Shown here: positions 18,101-26,538 of the stretch, piece by piece
Layout: each line of letters opens with the position of its first letter
Position numbering within the stretch: position 1 is the stretch's first letter
Assembly: GCA_045615705.1 (NCBI GenBank)
Contig: JAZLFH010000052.1
Span: forward strand, 1-43,738
Reading direction: 5' to 3'
Length of the DNA: 43,738 bases
Source: JAZLFH01 sp045615705
GTDB taxonomy: Bacteria; Bacillota; Clostridia; UMGS1883
Position numbers and translations under genes: made by a program
Notes under the pieces: model-generated
What the model saw: only the letters and a program-made list of their open reading frames with translations
Databases searched by the model: none
Told to the model about the DNA's origin: nothing

Positions 18101-18592
18101 AAGGTTTTTATCGTCCCGTTTGTTGTTATAAATAAGATTTAAGTCCGAAAAGCCTTCATCACCCTTTTTGCACATTTCCTCCACGGCTTCCGTAAGTGCT
18201 TCCGCTTTTAAAAGCGAAAGTTCACCAAAGTCGCCCACCCGAAAATCTCCGGGGAGATTGAGCCTGAAAAAGTTTTTCTTTACAACATCTATGCAAAAAG
18301 AGTCAATCGTGCATATTTTTGCTCCCGAAATAAGCGAAATCTGACGAGATGCTCTTTCGTTTTTTGAACGCAACGAATAAAGGGTGCGGGAAATTCGAAC
18401 CCGCATCTCCGCCGCCGCCGCACGGGTAAATGTTACTATTAAAAGTCTGTCTATGTCGGCATCTTCTTCTGTTATTCGCCTTACGATTCGCTCGGAAAGA
18501 ACCTGCGTTTTCCCGCTTCCTGCCGCCGCCGTAACAAGCGTGTCCGAAACGGGAGCGAAAACCGCACTTTCCTGTTCCTTTGTCCACTTCAT
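15167..18592 (-). CDS. addA: ATP-dependent helicase/nuclease subunit A (AddA)
   Basis: The 1141-residue product has UvrD-type helicase motifs in order. Motif I AAAGSGKTQ is at 22-30, motif II IYIDEYQDSS near 375 and motif III/IV GDVKQSIYSFRRADP near 410. Motif V (MSIHKSKGLEFPVVFL) is near 765 and motif VI (RVLYVALSRAREKLFVV) near 830. A C-terminal RecB-like nuclease domain carries LLDFKTD near 1089 and GIQISTYEKAL near 1108. AddA pairs with AddB to process double-strand breaks for RecA. AddB, usually encoded just upstream, is not in this window. A sigma-A promoter (18622-18649) lies directly upstream. Slightly shorter than Bacillus AddA, but no motif is missing. Confidence 0.95.
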   Translation of the reverse strand: MKWTKEQESAVFAPVSDTLVTAAAGSGKTQVLSERIVRRITEEDADIDRLLIVTFTRAAAAEMRVRISRTLYSLRSKNERASRQISLISGAKICTIDSFCIDVVKKNFFRLNLPGDFRVGDFGELSLLKAEALTEAVEEMCKKGDEGFSDLNLIYNNKRDDKNLFDMCEKLFDFSETFPYPDKFLNSCKETAKSGDFNNSPIAEFLYDEATELINHAILLTDSSLEMIEDITDFSHYRECFSSDRILLENLLKAKDYKTLYNILSSFSFDTLPSKKGLDEYIKEICKTNRDGVKDAVKKARELIGISPEDADKTAFLLKDRICSLVDTVSLFSKKFLEKKLEKKILSFSDCEHFALSILQNDDLTPSDAAKEIMRYFDEIYIDEYQDSSLVQDEIFRLISRDYIGKPNRFMVGDVKQSIYSFRRADPTIFMDKSDTFSKKEDALKRKIALSKSFRSRKEVVDSINSLFDVLMTEKSSDIDYKKEGRLVFGADKIYKEENPKYKSEILIVKPVSYEQDEDSLSSVEEEMDVVTEKITELVNDPNFIIFDKENNCYRRLKQKDIAILARSVKDADVIEHYLSMRGIKVFSDVGSGLFDALEVRIFTSLLSAIDNLGLDIDLVSVLRSPIFSFSENELYEIRKNRKDVPFYEALSEYCKNDNLLSEKCSLVIEKFNNWRTLSKVMSIERFCSRLLDETKLYAICGALEGGANRQANLRLVLEKAKTFENTLYKGLHAFIKYLDASSKSTDSTVAKDVPKDFDAVRLMSIHKSKGLEFPVVFLIKSSKKINLRSASESIIMEKELGFGIKYGDKRRIFSKTPTYNAISRKIKKDEYAEELRVLYVALSRAREKLFVVGRSQKWATFTQENKPFSKREYDNTDFLSASSFFDWIMLAYFSSASPYWDLSVKEPAGLYDFFEEEKTVEGILPSDEIRRKMAYKNEKSKETSSKISVSELKENKIDAVKDTEIVLSPPSFEKNAVLSPAEKGTAMHKFLENLDFNSEPEYELIKMEREKILSKKEAESIDIGKVQRFLESDIAKRLKEAKWVKREVPFNISLSEKELGLEESDKNVYVQGIIDCYFLDKDDKLVLLDFKTDRTDDTELIKKRYGIQISTYEKALNKKYLQNVDEKLIYLFYNGSTVNF

Positions 18593-18621
18593 AAAAAAAG
18601 ACCTTTCTTCGTTATAGGTAT

Positions 18622-18649
18622 ATTATACCATACAAAAAAGAGAGGTCAA
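18622..18649 (-). promoter_or_regulatory. Sigma-A promoter of addA
   Basis: On the minus strand TTGACC (18649-18644) and TATAAT (18627-18622) are spaced by 16 bases, and GAAGAAAGG follows as the ribosome site. This separates addA from the aminotransferase gene upstream. Confidence 0.8.
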
Positions 18650-18664
18650 GAAATAAAAAATATA

Positions 18665-19756
18665 CTATTTTGCAATCTTATTCAGACACAAGAGGACTTT
18701 ATCTATGTCCCCTTTTGTATTAAAAAAGCCCGGAGAAAGGCGGAGCGTTCCCGACTTTATTGTGCCGATGCTTTTGTGTGCGAGAGGGGCACAATGCAAT
18801 CCCGCACGAGTAAAAACCGAGTAGTTTTCATCCAAAATGTGCGAGGCTTCAACGGTATCAAGATTCTTAAATGTTACAGACATTAAAAGGGAATCTTTAT
18901 TCCCGTAAACTTTGATGCCGGAAATATTTAAAAGTCCGTCATAAAGGCGGTTTATAAGAGTTTTTGTTTTTTCTTTTACTCCTTCTTTTTTTACAAAGCG
19001 AACACCTTCCAAAAGTCCGGCTACTCCCACGAAATTCTGCGTTCCGGCTTCCAAACGGTCCGGAAGAAATGCCGGCATCAACGCATTTTCCGAAAGGCTT
19101 CCGGTTCCGCCTTCTGTAAGTGTATCCAAAACTATGCCGTCCCGAACATAAAGCACACCCGTTCCCGAAGGTCCTAAAAGTCCCTTATGCCCCGGAAAAG
19201 CAAGCATATCGCAGAAGTTTGCGTCAATATCAATATGCCCGACACTTTGCGAGCAATCAAAAAGCGTTAAAACGCCTTTTTCTTTACATATTTTATAAAC
19301 TTCTTTGATATTTAAAACTTCTCCCGTAACATTTGAAGCGTGCGTAATAACCGCAAGTCTTGTATTTTCGTTAATAAGGGAGCGGACAGAGTTTAAAAGG
19401 TCGTTTGAGTCCGCAATTTTTATTTTTACGCCAAGGTTTTCAAGTGCAACAAGAGGACGCAGAACACTGTTGTGTTCCAAAGACGAAATTATTACTTCTC
19501 CGGGCGAAACAGAACCTTTTATGGCAATGTTAAGTGCTTCGGTTGCATTTTTGGTAAATACAATTCTTTCCGCACTCTCCCCTTTGATAAGTTCTTTTAT
19601 CTCCTCTCTGCACGAAAGCATTATATCCTCAGAGTGCATCGAAAGTCTGTGTCCGCCCCGTCCCGGGCTTGTTCCTTCTTTAATAGCCTTTTCCATCGCC
19701 GTAAAAACAGTTTTCGGCTTTGGAAAACTCGTTGCTCCGTTATCAAGATATATCAT
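18665..19756 (-). CDS. Class V aminotransferase, cysteine desulfurase family (EGC subfamily)
   Basis: The 363-residue PLP enzyme starts with MIYLDNGATSFPKP, typical of the subfamily TIGR01977. The PLP lysine is in AFPGHKGLLGPSGTG near residue 190. The catalytic-loop cysteine is in RAGLHCAPLAHKS near residue 317, followed by GTLRLSPGFFNT. Cysteine desulfurases release S (or Se from selenocysteine) as an enzyme persulfide. This subfamily is not the main IscS/SufS and often lies next to DUF3343 genes, as here: the DUF3343 gene ends 11 bases upstream. GCGGAG precedes the start. A role in sulfur or selenium delivery is inferred from this pairing. Confidence 0.9.
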   Translation of the reverse strand: MIYLDNGATSFPKPKTVFTAMEKAIKEGTSPGRGGHRLSMHSEDIMLSCREEIKELIKGESAERIVFTKNATEALNIAIKGSVSPGEVIISSLEHNSVLRPLVALENLGVKIKIADSNDLLNSVRSLINENTRLAVITHASNVTGEVLNIKEVYKICKEKGVLTLFDCSQSVGHIDIDANFCDMLAFPGHKGLLGPSGTGVLYVRDGIVLDTLTEGGTGSLSENALMPAFLPDRLEAGTQNFVGVAGLLEGVRFVKKEGVKEKTKTLINRLYDGLLNISGIKVYGNKDSLLMSVTFKNLDTVEASHILDENYSVFTRAGLHCAPLAHKSIGTIKSGTLRLSPGFFNTKGDIDKVLLCLNKIAK

Positions 19757-19767
19757 AAAAAACTCCG

Positions 19768-20019
19768 CTATAATACTTTTTCATATATTTTTTTGCCGTC
19801 CGAAACATTTTCTTTAAAAAACGCACGGATTGTGATGTTGTTTTTCTCAGAAAACCCTGTTATTAAGTCTTTATCGGCATCATTAAAACGAACACTGAAT
19901 CCGCAACCCTCTTTGGTCAGTGCGGACGGCGTTTGAATTACCGAAGATTTCTTGCCTTCATGTGCCAAAAATCTCTTTATTTGATTTGCACTCGTTACCG
20001 ATGCAACACTTAAAAGCAT
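19768..20019 (-). CDS. DUF3343 (putative Se/S carrier-like) protein
   Basis: The 83-residue product matches the DUF3343 family: an early SVTSANQIKRFLAHEG helix and the TKEGCGFSVRF strand with the single conserved Cys near residue 39. This family is described as a possible sulfur or selenium carrier and co-occurs with cysteine desulfurase-like enzymes. It is the first gene of a two-gene unit with the aminotransferase downstream, and the GGGGGAGGG ribosome site before the ATG is very strong. The cysteine could accept a persulfide from the neighbour; this is inference. Confidence 0.85.
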   Translation of the reverse strand: MLLSVASVTSANQIKRFLAHEGKKSSVIQTPSALTKEGCGFSVRFNDADKDLITGFSEKNNITIRAFFKENVSDGKKIYEKVL

Positions 20020-20113
20020 ACATATCCCTCCCCCTTTAAATTATGCAAAATACCCGTATAAAGTGAAAAGGATAAGTTTAATTGTAAAAAATTTTTTAAT
20101 TTAATCTTTTTAG

Positions 20114-20142
20114 TTGAAAATTTTCATTTAAAATGTTACAAT
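20114..20142 (+). promoter_or_regulatory. Sigma-A promoter of the cell-wall operon
   Basis: TTGAAA (20114-20119) and TACAAT (20137-20142) are spaced by 17 bases. An overlapping TATAAT at 20142-20147 is also present but poorly spaced. It drives the gene at 20193 and probably ftsE through the YcdB gene. Confidence 0.7.
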
Positions 20143-20192
20143 ATAATAGAATTTGTATAAACAGTAACTTTTTCGCTTTTGGAGGTCTTATT

Positions 20193-21275
20193 ATGCAAAA
20201 CAAGGTGTTGGAAACTCTTTTTTTCAAGTTGCGTGATATTTACACCAGAGAGGTAGGCTTCATCGGTACGGACTCGAGCCTTTTTACAACGGTTAAAATG
20301 TCTCCTGTAAAAGATATTTACGGCAGCGTTATATTGCTCTGCGACAGCATCAGTGAAAAAATTATCTACAAAGGATACACTTTTTTGCACACGACATATA
20401 ACTACGACAGGTTTATTGTCTTCTGCGAAGGTGAGGATGATGAAGCGTTAAAAGTGGCAGAGGTGCTTTTGGCTGCCTCTACCGGTTTTATGCAGTCCAA
20501 AAATGAAAAACTCGATAAAAACAACTTCCTCAAAAATGTACTTCTTGATAATATTTTGCCGGGAGATGTCTATGTAAGAGCAAAAGAACTTGACCTTCCG
20601 TACGAAGGGAATTATGCAACCCTTATTATAAGAAACTCCAATTCAAACAAGGATTTTGAGGCGTTTGATGTTGTGTCGGCAATGTTTCCCGAAAATAACC
20701 GTGATTTTGTTATAAATATGGATTCAAACAATATTGTCTTGATTAAGGAAATCGCAAACACGGAAAACAGCGGTCTTGAAGAAATCGCCAAAAGTATAGA
20801 CTCAACGCTTAAAAGCGAAACCATGCAGACCGCAACAATCGGTATAGGGACCGTCATTACCGACCTTCGAGAACTTTCAAAAAGTTACAAAGAAGCTCAG
20901 GTAGCACTTGAAGTAGGCAAGGTTTTTGATGTTGAAAAAACTATCGTCAACTACGAAAACCTTGGTATAGGACGCCTCATTTATCAACTTCCGACAACTC
21001 TTTGCGAACTTTTCCTGTCGGAAGTATTTAAAAAAGATACAATAGATTCACTGGACAGCGAAACCATTCACACAATCCAGCAGTTTTTTGAAAACAACTT
21101 AAATGTGTCTGAAACCGCTCGTAAACTCTATGTGCATAGAAACACTTTGGTCTATCGCTTGGATAAAGTACAAAAAATAACCGGGCTTGACCTTAGGATT
21201 TTTGACCATGCAATAGTTTTTAAGGTTGCGATGATGGTTAAAAAATACTTGGTTACAAACCCGATAAAAATGTAA
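20193..21275 (+). CDS. PucR/CdaR-type helix-turn-helix regulator
   Basis: The 360-residue product ends with a PucR-type HTH. QQFFENNLNVSETARKLYVH contains the recognition helices, and RNTLVYRLDKVQKITGLDL follows, as in CdaR/PucR proteins. The middle part (about 140-270) resembles a GGDEF-like CdaR linker, and the N-terminal ~120 residues may be a sensor domain of unknown ligand. I chose the ATG at 20193 (behind GGAGG) rather than the upstream in-frame ATG at 20133, which lies within the promoter. It is 16 bases upstream of ftsE with no terminator, so this regulator probably belongs to the ftsEX operon and could control it. Confidence 0.85.
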   Translation: MQNKVLETLFFKLRDIYTREVGFIGTDSSLFTTVKMSPVKDIYGSVILLCDSISEKIIYKGYTFLHTTYNYDRFIVFCEGEDDEALKVAEVLLAASTGFMQSKNEKLDKNNFLKNVLLDNILPGDVYVRAKELDLPYEGNYATLIIRNSNSNKDFEAFDVVSAMFPENNRDFVINMDSNNIVLIKEIANTENSGLEEIAKSIDSTLKSETMQTATIGIGTVITDLRELSKSYKEAQVALEVGKVFDVEKTIVNYENLGIGRLIYQLPTTLCELFLSEVFKKDTIDSLDSETIHTIQQFFENNLNVSETARKLYVHRNTLVYRLDKVQKITGLDLRIFDHAIVFKVAMMVKKYLVTNPIKM

Positions 21276-21291
21276 GAAAGGACAATTACAT

Positions 21292-21978
21292 ATGATAGAT
21301 TTTAAAGATGTAACGGTTGTTTATGACAACAATGTCGTTGCACTGAACAACATCAGTTTTCATGTTTCAAAGGGTGAGTTTGTGTTCTTGGTCGGAAAAA
21401 CGGGAGCGGGCAAAAGTTCCGTTACAAAACTTCTGCTCGGCGAGAATAAACCGACTAAGGGCGAAGTCATTATTGACGGAGTTAAAGTAAACGAACTTTC
21501 TCCTTATCAAATTCCATATCTTCGCCGTCATATAGGTGTGGTTTTCCAGGATTTCAGGCTTTTAAAGAAAAAGACGGTTTTTGACAATGTTGCATTTGCC
21601 ATGGAAGTATCGGGGAAAACTCGCTCCCAAATCAGGCGTGTTGTACCTGAAATTCTCTCTATGACAGGGCTTTCGGAAAAAGCAAGGTGCTATCCCAATC
21701 AACTTTCGGGCGGTGAACAGCAGAGAGTGGGAATTGCGAGGGCTCTTGTAAACAGCCCATCGCTTATATTGGCTGATGAACCTACCGGAAACCTCGACAT
21801 TAACACCGCCGCCGATATTATGCAACTGATTGATCAAGTTAACAAAAACGGGACTACCGTTTTAATGGTTACACACTCCGAAAAAATCGTCAACGATATG
21901 CACAAACGAGTTATTCAACTTGAATCGGGAAATATCATAAGAGATCAAGAGAAGGGAGTGTATGAAGTTGTCATTTAG
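21292..21978 (+). CDS. ftsE: Cell division ATP-binding protein FtsE
   Basis: The 228-residue ABC ATPase has Walker A VGKTGAGKSS (about 37-46), Q-loop VVFQDFRLL, signature QLSGGEQQRVGIARAL (about 138-153) and Walker B LILADEPTGNLD. The DFRLLKKKTVFDNVAF segment is characteristic of FtsE. With FtsX it forms an ABC-type mechanotransmitter that activates periplasmic wall hydrolases. The start follows AAGAAAGGA. Its end overlaps ftsX by 17 bases, giving tight stoichiometry. Confidence 0.97.
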   Translation: MIDFKDVTVVYDNNVVALNNISFHVSKGEFVFLVGKTGAGKSSVTKLLLGENKPTKGEVIIDGVKVNELSPYQIPYLRRHIGVVFQDFRLLKKKTVFDNVAFAMEVSGKTRSQIRRVVPEILSMTGLSEKARCYPNQLSGGEQQRVGIARALVNSPSLILADEPTGNLDINTAADIMQLIDQVNKNGTTVLMVTHSEKIVNDMHKRVIQLESGNIIRDQEKGVYEVVI

Positions 21979-22855
21979 AAATTTCAAATACTATATGCAC
22001 GAAGCGACAGAAAACATTTTTAAAAATTCACTTATGACGCTTGCTTCCTTTGCTACCGTTACATGCTGTTTGGTTCTTTTGGGAATTTTTATGCTGTTTT
22101 CGGTAAATGTGAATTTCTTGGGCAAGCAAATTCAGTCCCAATGCGAAATTCAAGCGTTTATTGAGGCGGATTTAAACGAGGAAGAGCAACAAAAAATCTT
22201 TAACAAGGTTAAAGCATTGGAAAATGTGGAAAAGGCAGAGTTTGAAAGCCGTGAAGAAGCCTGGAAAAACTACTGTGAGTACTTAGGTGCCGATGCGGAG
22301 GCTTTTTATGACCTTGACGGAAACGAAATTATGAGAAGCAGTGTCAAAATAAGCATGAAAGATCTTTCTCTGGCAGAAGAACTTACAAAAGAAGTCGCTT
22401 CAATTTCGGGTGTTGCGACCGTAAAAAATCGCCAAGACCTGGTAAACAAGATTATGACCATTACAAAAGTTGTTAAAGTTGCAAGTCTTATTGCAATGCT
22501 TGTGCTTCTTTTGATTGCAATGTTTATAATTTCAAACACTATAAAAATGAGCGTTCATTCAAGAGAAGACGCCATACATATTATGCGTTATGTGGGTGCA
22601 ACAGACAGTTTTATCCGTTGGCCGTTTATTATAGAAGGCTTGATAGTCGGTTTTATCAGCGGAATTTTCTCGCTTTGCCTTATTTTCTTGGGATATGACG
22701 GAGTGGTTTCGTGGATAAAGGATACTCTTGATGTATTTACTCTGAAAAATGCTTCGGAACTTGTACTTCCTATCGGAATTACGGTTGTGTGTTTCGGAAT
22801 TTTTATGGGAACAGTCGGAAGTATGCTTTCAATTAAAAAGCATCTTAAAGTTTGA
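21962..22855 (+). CDS. ftsX: Cell division protein FtsX
   Basis: The 297-residue product has the FtsX topology. One N-terminal membrane helix (about 22-45) is followed by an extracellular domain (about 50-165) with the EIQAFIEADLNEEEQQ segment. Three C-terminal helices follow, with MSVHSREDAIHIMRYVGAT in the conserved FtsX loop. The extracellular domain of FtsX contacts coiled-coil wall hydrolases such as CwlO or PcsB. The gene encoding such a hydrolase follows 13 bases later, so the three genes form a complete activation module. Confidence 0.96.
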   Translation: MKLSFRNFKYYMHEATENIFKNSLMTLASFATVTCCLVLLGIFMLFSVNVNFLGKQIQSQCEIQAFIEADLNEEEQQKIFNKVKALENVEKAEFESREEAWKNYCEYLGADAEAFYDLDGNEIMRSSVKISMKDLSLAEELTKEVASISGVATVKNRQDLVNKIMTITKVVKVASLIAMLVLLLIAMFIISNTIKMSVHSREDAIHIMRYVGATDSFIRWPFIIEGLIVGFISGIFSLCLIFLGYDGVVSWIKDTLDVFTLKNASELVLPIGITVVCFGIFMGTVGSMLSIKKHLKV

Positions 22856-22868
22856 CGAGGTAATTTTT

Positions 22869-24038
22869 ATGAAAAAAAGAGATAACACAAAAAGAATAGT
22901 TGCAACAGTTTTAGCGGTTTTAGTGGCTTTTGCAATGCTCTTTTCAATAGTTTATCCCGCAATAAGCGCAAATGCCGCTTCAACTTCCGACCTTACCAAG
23001 CAGGCTGACCAAGCAAAAAAGAATAAAGAAGAGGCAAAAAAGCAGTACGACAGCATTAATAATCAAAAAAAGAATGTTCAAAAAGAATCTCAAAAGATAG
23101 ATGTGCAAATTACAAATGCCGAAGCCTCGATAGACAAAGTTAAGGCTCAGTTAAAAGAGTCCGAAAAAAACATAGCCCGGATTTCCGTAGAACTTGACGC
23201 AGCCGAACAAAAGTGGAAAGGATATGATGAATCCTTTAAAACAAGAGCAAGACTTATGTACGAAAACGGAACATCATCTTATCTTGAAGTCCTTTTCGGT
23301 GCGGAAAGTTTTAGTGATTTTATCTCACGCGTTGAACTTGTAAAACAGATTATTGATTACGACAGGGGCATAGTAAAGCAACTTGCCGATATCAAAAATG
23401 AAGTAAAGAAAAAAAAGGATGCCCTTGAAAACGAAAAAGAAGCACAAAGACTTTTAAAGGCTCAACTTGAAGACAGAGTTGACGAACTTGAAACAAGGAA
23501 ACAGGCAAAAGACGCCTTGGCAAAACAACTTGAAAGCGAAGCCGAAACTTACAAAAAAGCATACCAAAAATACGAAGCGGAAGAAGAAAAGGCAAGAGCG
23601 GAGATTGCCAAGGCCACAGGGTCATCGTCCGGTCCGTACACCGGAGGAAAACTTGCTTGGCCCGTTCCCGGTCATACTAAGATTTCTTCTCCTTACGGTT
23701 ACAGAATACATCCCGTACTTAAAACGAAAAAATTCCACTCCGGAATAGATATACCCGCTCCCTACGGTACAAGTATATGTGCGGCAGGGGACGGAACGGT
23801 AATAAAAAATGCATATAATGCCGGCGGTTTTGGTAACTATATAGTTATAGACCACGGCGGCGGAATAACAACCCTTTACGGACACAACAGCAAGAATTTG
23901 GTGTCGGTAGGCACAAAGGTTAAAAAAGGCGATGTAATCGCCAAGGCAGGCTCAACGGGTATGAGTACGGGAAACCATCTTCATTTTTCCGTTCTGAAAA
24001 ACGGTCAATATACCGACCCGACTGCATATCTTAAATAA
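22869..24038 (+). CDS. Secreted coiled-coil M23 peptidoglycan endopeptidase (EnvC/CwlO-like FtsX partner)
   Basis: The 389-residue product has a signal peptide ending at ISANAA (about 37), then a long two-stranded coiled coil (about 40-250) and a C-terminal M23/LytM domain. That domain carries the zinc motifs HSGIDIPAP, LYGHN and HLHF; all expected ligands are present, so it should be an active endopeptidase. Coiled-coil hydrolases of this type are held inactive until FtsEX engages the coiled coil. I chose the ATG at 22869, eight bases after GAGG; the longer open frame overlaps ftsX in another frame and has no ribosome site. Confidence 0.93.
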   Translation: MKKRDNTKRIVATVLAVLVAFAMLFSIVYPAISANAASTSDLTKQADQAKKNKEEAKKQYDSINNQKKNVQKESQKIDVQITNAEASIDKVKAQLKESEKNIARISVELDAAEQKWKGYDESFKTRARLMYENGTSSYLEVLFGAESFSDFISRVELVKQIIDYDRGIVKQLADIKNEVKKKKDALENEKEAQRLLKAQLEDRVDELETRKQAKDALAKQLESEAETYKKAYQKYEAEEEKARAEIAKATGSSSGPYTGGKLAWPVPGHTKISSPYGYRIHPVLKTKKFHSGIDIPAPYGTSICAAGDGTVIKNAYNAGGFGNYIVIDHGGGITTLYGHNSKNLVSVGTKVKKGDVIAKAGSTGMSTGNHLHFSVLKNGQYTDPTAYLK

Positions 24039-24078
24039 CTTCGCATATACTTATACGGCGACAAGGAGATGGATTTTA

Positions 24079-25209
24079 TTGAAAACTTGGGTTAAGGTAA
24101 CCATTGCGGTGCTTTTGACATTTATTTTTACATCGGTTGCATTTACATTTTTGTTCTTCTCTTTTATCCCTCAATCACGGGCGGATACATTAGGTTTGGT
24201 AAAGGACATTATAGATGAGCATTATATCGGTGAATATAATGACGAAGATTTTTCCCGCTATGCCGTATACGGAGCACTCTCCTCAATTAACGACAAATAC
24301 GCTTCTTACGCAACCCGTGAAGAGGCACAAGACATCTTTTCCGAATTTTCGGGGGAATATGTAGGACTCGGAATAGAGATTTACAACGGCGAAACGGGAT
24401 ATATCACCATTTTGGGTGTTTACGAAGATTCGCCCGCTCAAAAGGCGGGAATACTTCCCGGAGATTTGATAGTCCGTGTAGACGATTCCGAATACACAGG
24501 CGAGGAAATGACTCAGGCTGTCAGACATATGAAGGGCAAAAACATTCCCAACCCGGTCGGAACAACGGTTGACATAACCGTAAAGCGTGGCGAAGAAGAG
24601 TTGCTTTTTACGGTTACACGGGATGTTATCGCCATGTATCCCGTAACATATCAGATGTACGGCGATATTTTATACATCAAATATACCGGCTTTGATGCAA
24701 CTTCTTGCGAAAAACTTTCAAATATTATTAATGACAATAAAGCGAGCGGAATTATTCTTGACCTCCAAAACAATCCCGGCGGAGATTTACAAGCCGCCAT
24801 TGACCTTTGCGATATATTCTTGGAAAAAGGTACTACAATCATGTACACCGAGGATAATAAAAATGAAAGAATTGAATACAAAGCGACAAAAGATGCCATT
24901 GATACTCCGTTAATAGTGCTTACAAACGGAGCAAGTGCAAGTGCATCGGAAATCACAGTCGGGGCTTTAAAATGCAATAACAGGGCAACAATCGTTGGCA
25001 GTAAGACTTACGGCAAGGGTGTTACACAGGGTGTTTATCCCATCTTAAACGGTACACGGCTTGAAGGTGCAATTACTCTCACATCATATAAAAATCTCTT
25101 GCCATCGCTTGAATGTATTGATAAAACAGGCATTAATCCCGATGTAGAAACAACAGAAGAAGATGCCCTAAAAACAGCACTTAAAATATTAAATGGAGAG
25201 AAGTATTAA
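24079..25209 (+). CDS. S41 C-terminal processing protease (CtpA/CtpB family)
   Basis: The 376-residue product has an N-terminal membrane anchor (about 5-27), a PDZ domain (about 90-180; SPAQKAGILPGDLIVRV) and an S41 core. The core contains GIILDLQNNPGGDL, the nucleophile region NGASASASEITVGAL and the general-base Lys in GSKTYGKGVTQG. Such proteases cleave exported substrates, including SpoIVFA-type regulators and wall enzymes. The start is a TTG at 24079, preceded at ten bases by AAGGAG; an ATG at 24069 is out of frame. Placement right after the M23 hydrolase hints that it tunes that hydrolase, an inference. Confidence 0.92.
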   Translation: MKTWVKVTIAVLLTFIFTSVAFTFLFFSFIPQSRADTLGLVKDIIDEHYIGEYNDEDFSRYAVYGALSSINDKYASYATREEAQDIFSEFSGEYVGLGIEIYNGETGYITILGVYEDSPAQKAGILPGDLIVRVDDSEYTGEEMTQAVRHMKGKNIPNPVGTTVDITVKRGEEELLFTVTRDVIAMYPVTYQMYGDILYIKYTGFDATSCEKLSNIINDNKASGIILDLQNNPGGDLQAAIDLCDIFLEKGTTIMYTEDNKNERIEYKATKDAIDTPLIVLTNGASASASEITVGALKCNNRATIVGSKTYGKGVTQGVYPILNGTRLEGAITLTSYKNLLPSLECIDKTGINPDVETTEEDALKTALKILNGEKY

Positions 25210-26510
25210 TGAAAAAAGTTTTTGCACTTTTAACATGCGTTATCTTGATTTTTTCCGTATCGGTTACGGGATTTTGTGATGAGCCGACAGTTTCTGCTCC
25301 TCATGCTCTTTTGATTGATGCAAAAAGCGGAAAACCGCTCTACGAAAAAGATGCAGATGCACAGGTTTATCCTGCAAGCACCACAAAAATTATGGTAGCG
25401 GTGCTTGCCCTTGAAAATTTGTCGCTCGATGATGTTTTAACGGCGTCAAACAGTGCAATTTCGGAACTTACTCCGGGATATACGAACATGGGTCTTAAAG
25501 AGGGCGAGCAGTTAAGCGTCCGCCAACTTCTCTACGGACTTATGCTTTACAGTGCGGGAGATGCGGCAAATGTTTTGGGTGAGCGTATTTCGGGCAGTAT
25601 TTCTGAATTTGTTAACCTGATGAACAAAAAGGCTTCCGAACTCGGAATGAATAACACTCACTATGTAAACACTCACGGTAAACACGACATTTCGCATTAC
25701 ACCACAACTCGTGATATGGCAATCCTCGCCCGTTATGCAATGCAAAAGGAAGAGTTTCGTGAAATTGTCAAAACCGATATGTACATGATTGACCCCACTC
25801 CTCAGTACAAAGAGGTCAGGTATCTTTCAAACACAAATCACTTGGTAAGCAAAAAAAGAAACGCTACATATTTTTATCCGGCTGCTACGGGAATAAAGAC
25901 AGGATATACCGATGAGGCAAAGTCGTGTTTGGTGGCTTCGGCTTCAAAAAATGATGCGGACTACATCGCACTTATTTACGAAGCAGGCAACGAAAACGGA
26001 ACGGCTATGACATTTATTGATGCCAAAAATCTTTTTGAATACGCTTTTTCAAGTTTTTCAAATCACACGATTCTTAAAAAAGGCGACTTGATAACCCAAG
26101 CACCAATCCGTGCGGCAAGAAAAGAACGAGCAGTTTTGCTGACGGCGGAAAGCGATATAACTATTTTGACAAAATCGGGAGAAGATGTCGGAAAAATTAC
26201 TCACGAAGACCATATAAACAAAAAAATTAAAGCACCCGTTAAGGCGGGGGAAGTTTTAGGTACAAGCGACTACTATGTTAACGGTGAAAAGGTCGGTTCG
26301 GTAAACTTGGTCGCCGACAGAGATTATAAGTTCAATCCCTTTTCCTATGTTTTAGGCGGAATAGGGCGATTCTTTATATCACCGTTTTTCTACATTCCCG
26401 TTCTTCTCATTTTGATACTTTTCATTTGGATCAGGCAGTACCGCTACAATCAAAGAAGAAAGAAAAGACTTGAAAGACAGAGAATGTATAACGAAAAATA
26501 CAAATATTAA
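25209..26510 (+). CDS. D-alanyl-D-alanine carboxypeptidase (PBP5/DacF-type) with altered SxN motif
   Basis: The 433-residue product has a signal peptide, a peptidase S11 domain, a PBP5-C beta domain (about 300-380) and a C-terminal membrane helix plus basic tail. The nucleophile motif STTK (57-60) and KTG (230-232) are present. The second motif, normally SxN, reads SAG (115-117): the Asn is Gly, followed by DAAN. PBP5-type enzymes trim the terminal D-Ala of stem peptides. Loss of the Asn would be expected to weaken catalysis or shift specificity. The start codon follows GGAGAG and the ATG overlaps the S41 gene's final base (TAATG), so the genes are coupled. Confidence 0.9.
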   Translation: MKKVFALLTCVILIFSVSVTGFCDEPTVSAPHALLIDAKSGKPLYEKDADAQVYPASTTKIMVAVLALENLSLDDVLTASNSAISELTPGYTNMGLKEGEQLSVRQLLYGLMLYSAGDAANVLGERISGSISEFVNLMNKKASELGMNNTHYVNTHGKHDISHYTTTRDMAILARYAMQKEEFREIVKTDMYMIDPTPQYKEVRYLSNTNHLVSKKRNATYFYPAATGIKTGYTDEAKSCLVASASKNDADYIALIYEAGNENGTAMTFIDAKNLFEYAFSSFSNHTILKKGDLITQAPIRAARKERAVLLTAESDITILTKSGEDVGKITHEDHINKKIKAPVKAGEVLGTSDYYVNGEKVGSVNLVADRDYKFNPFSYVLGGIGRFFISPFFYIPVLLILILFIWIRQYRYNQRRKKRLERQRMYNEKYKY

Positions 26511-26538
26511 AAAATTTTTATACGAAAGAAGGATTCTT

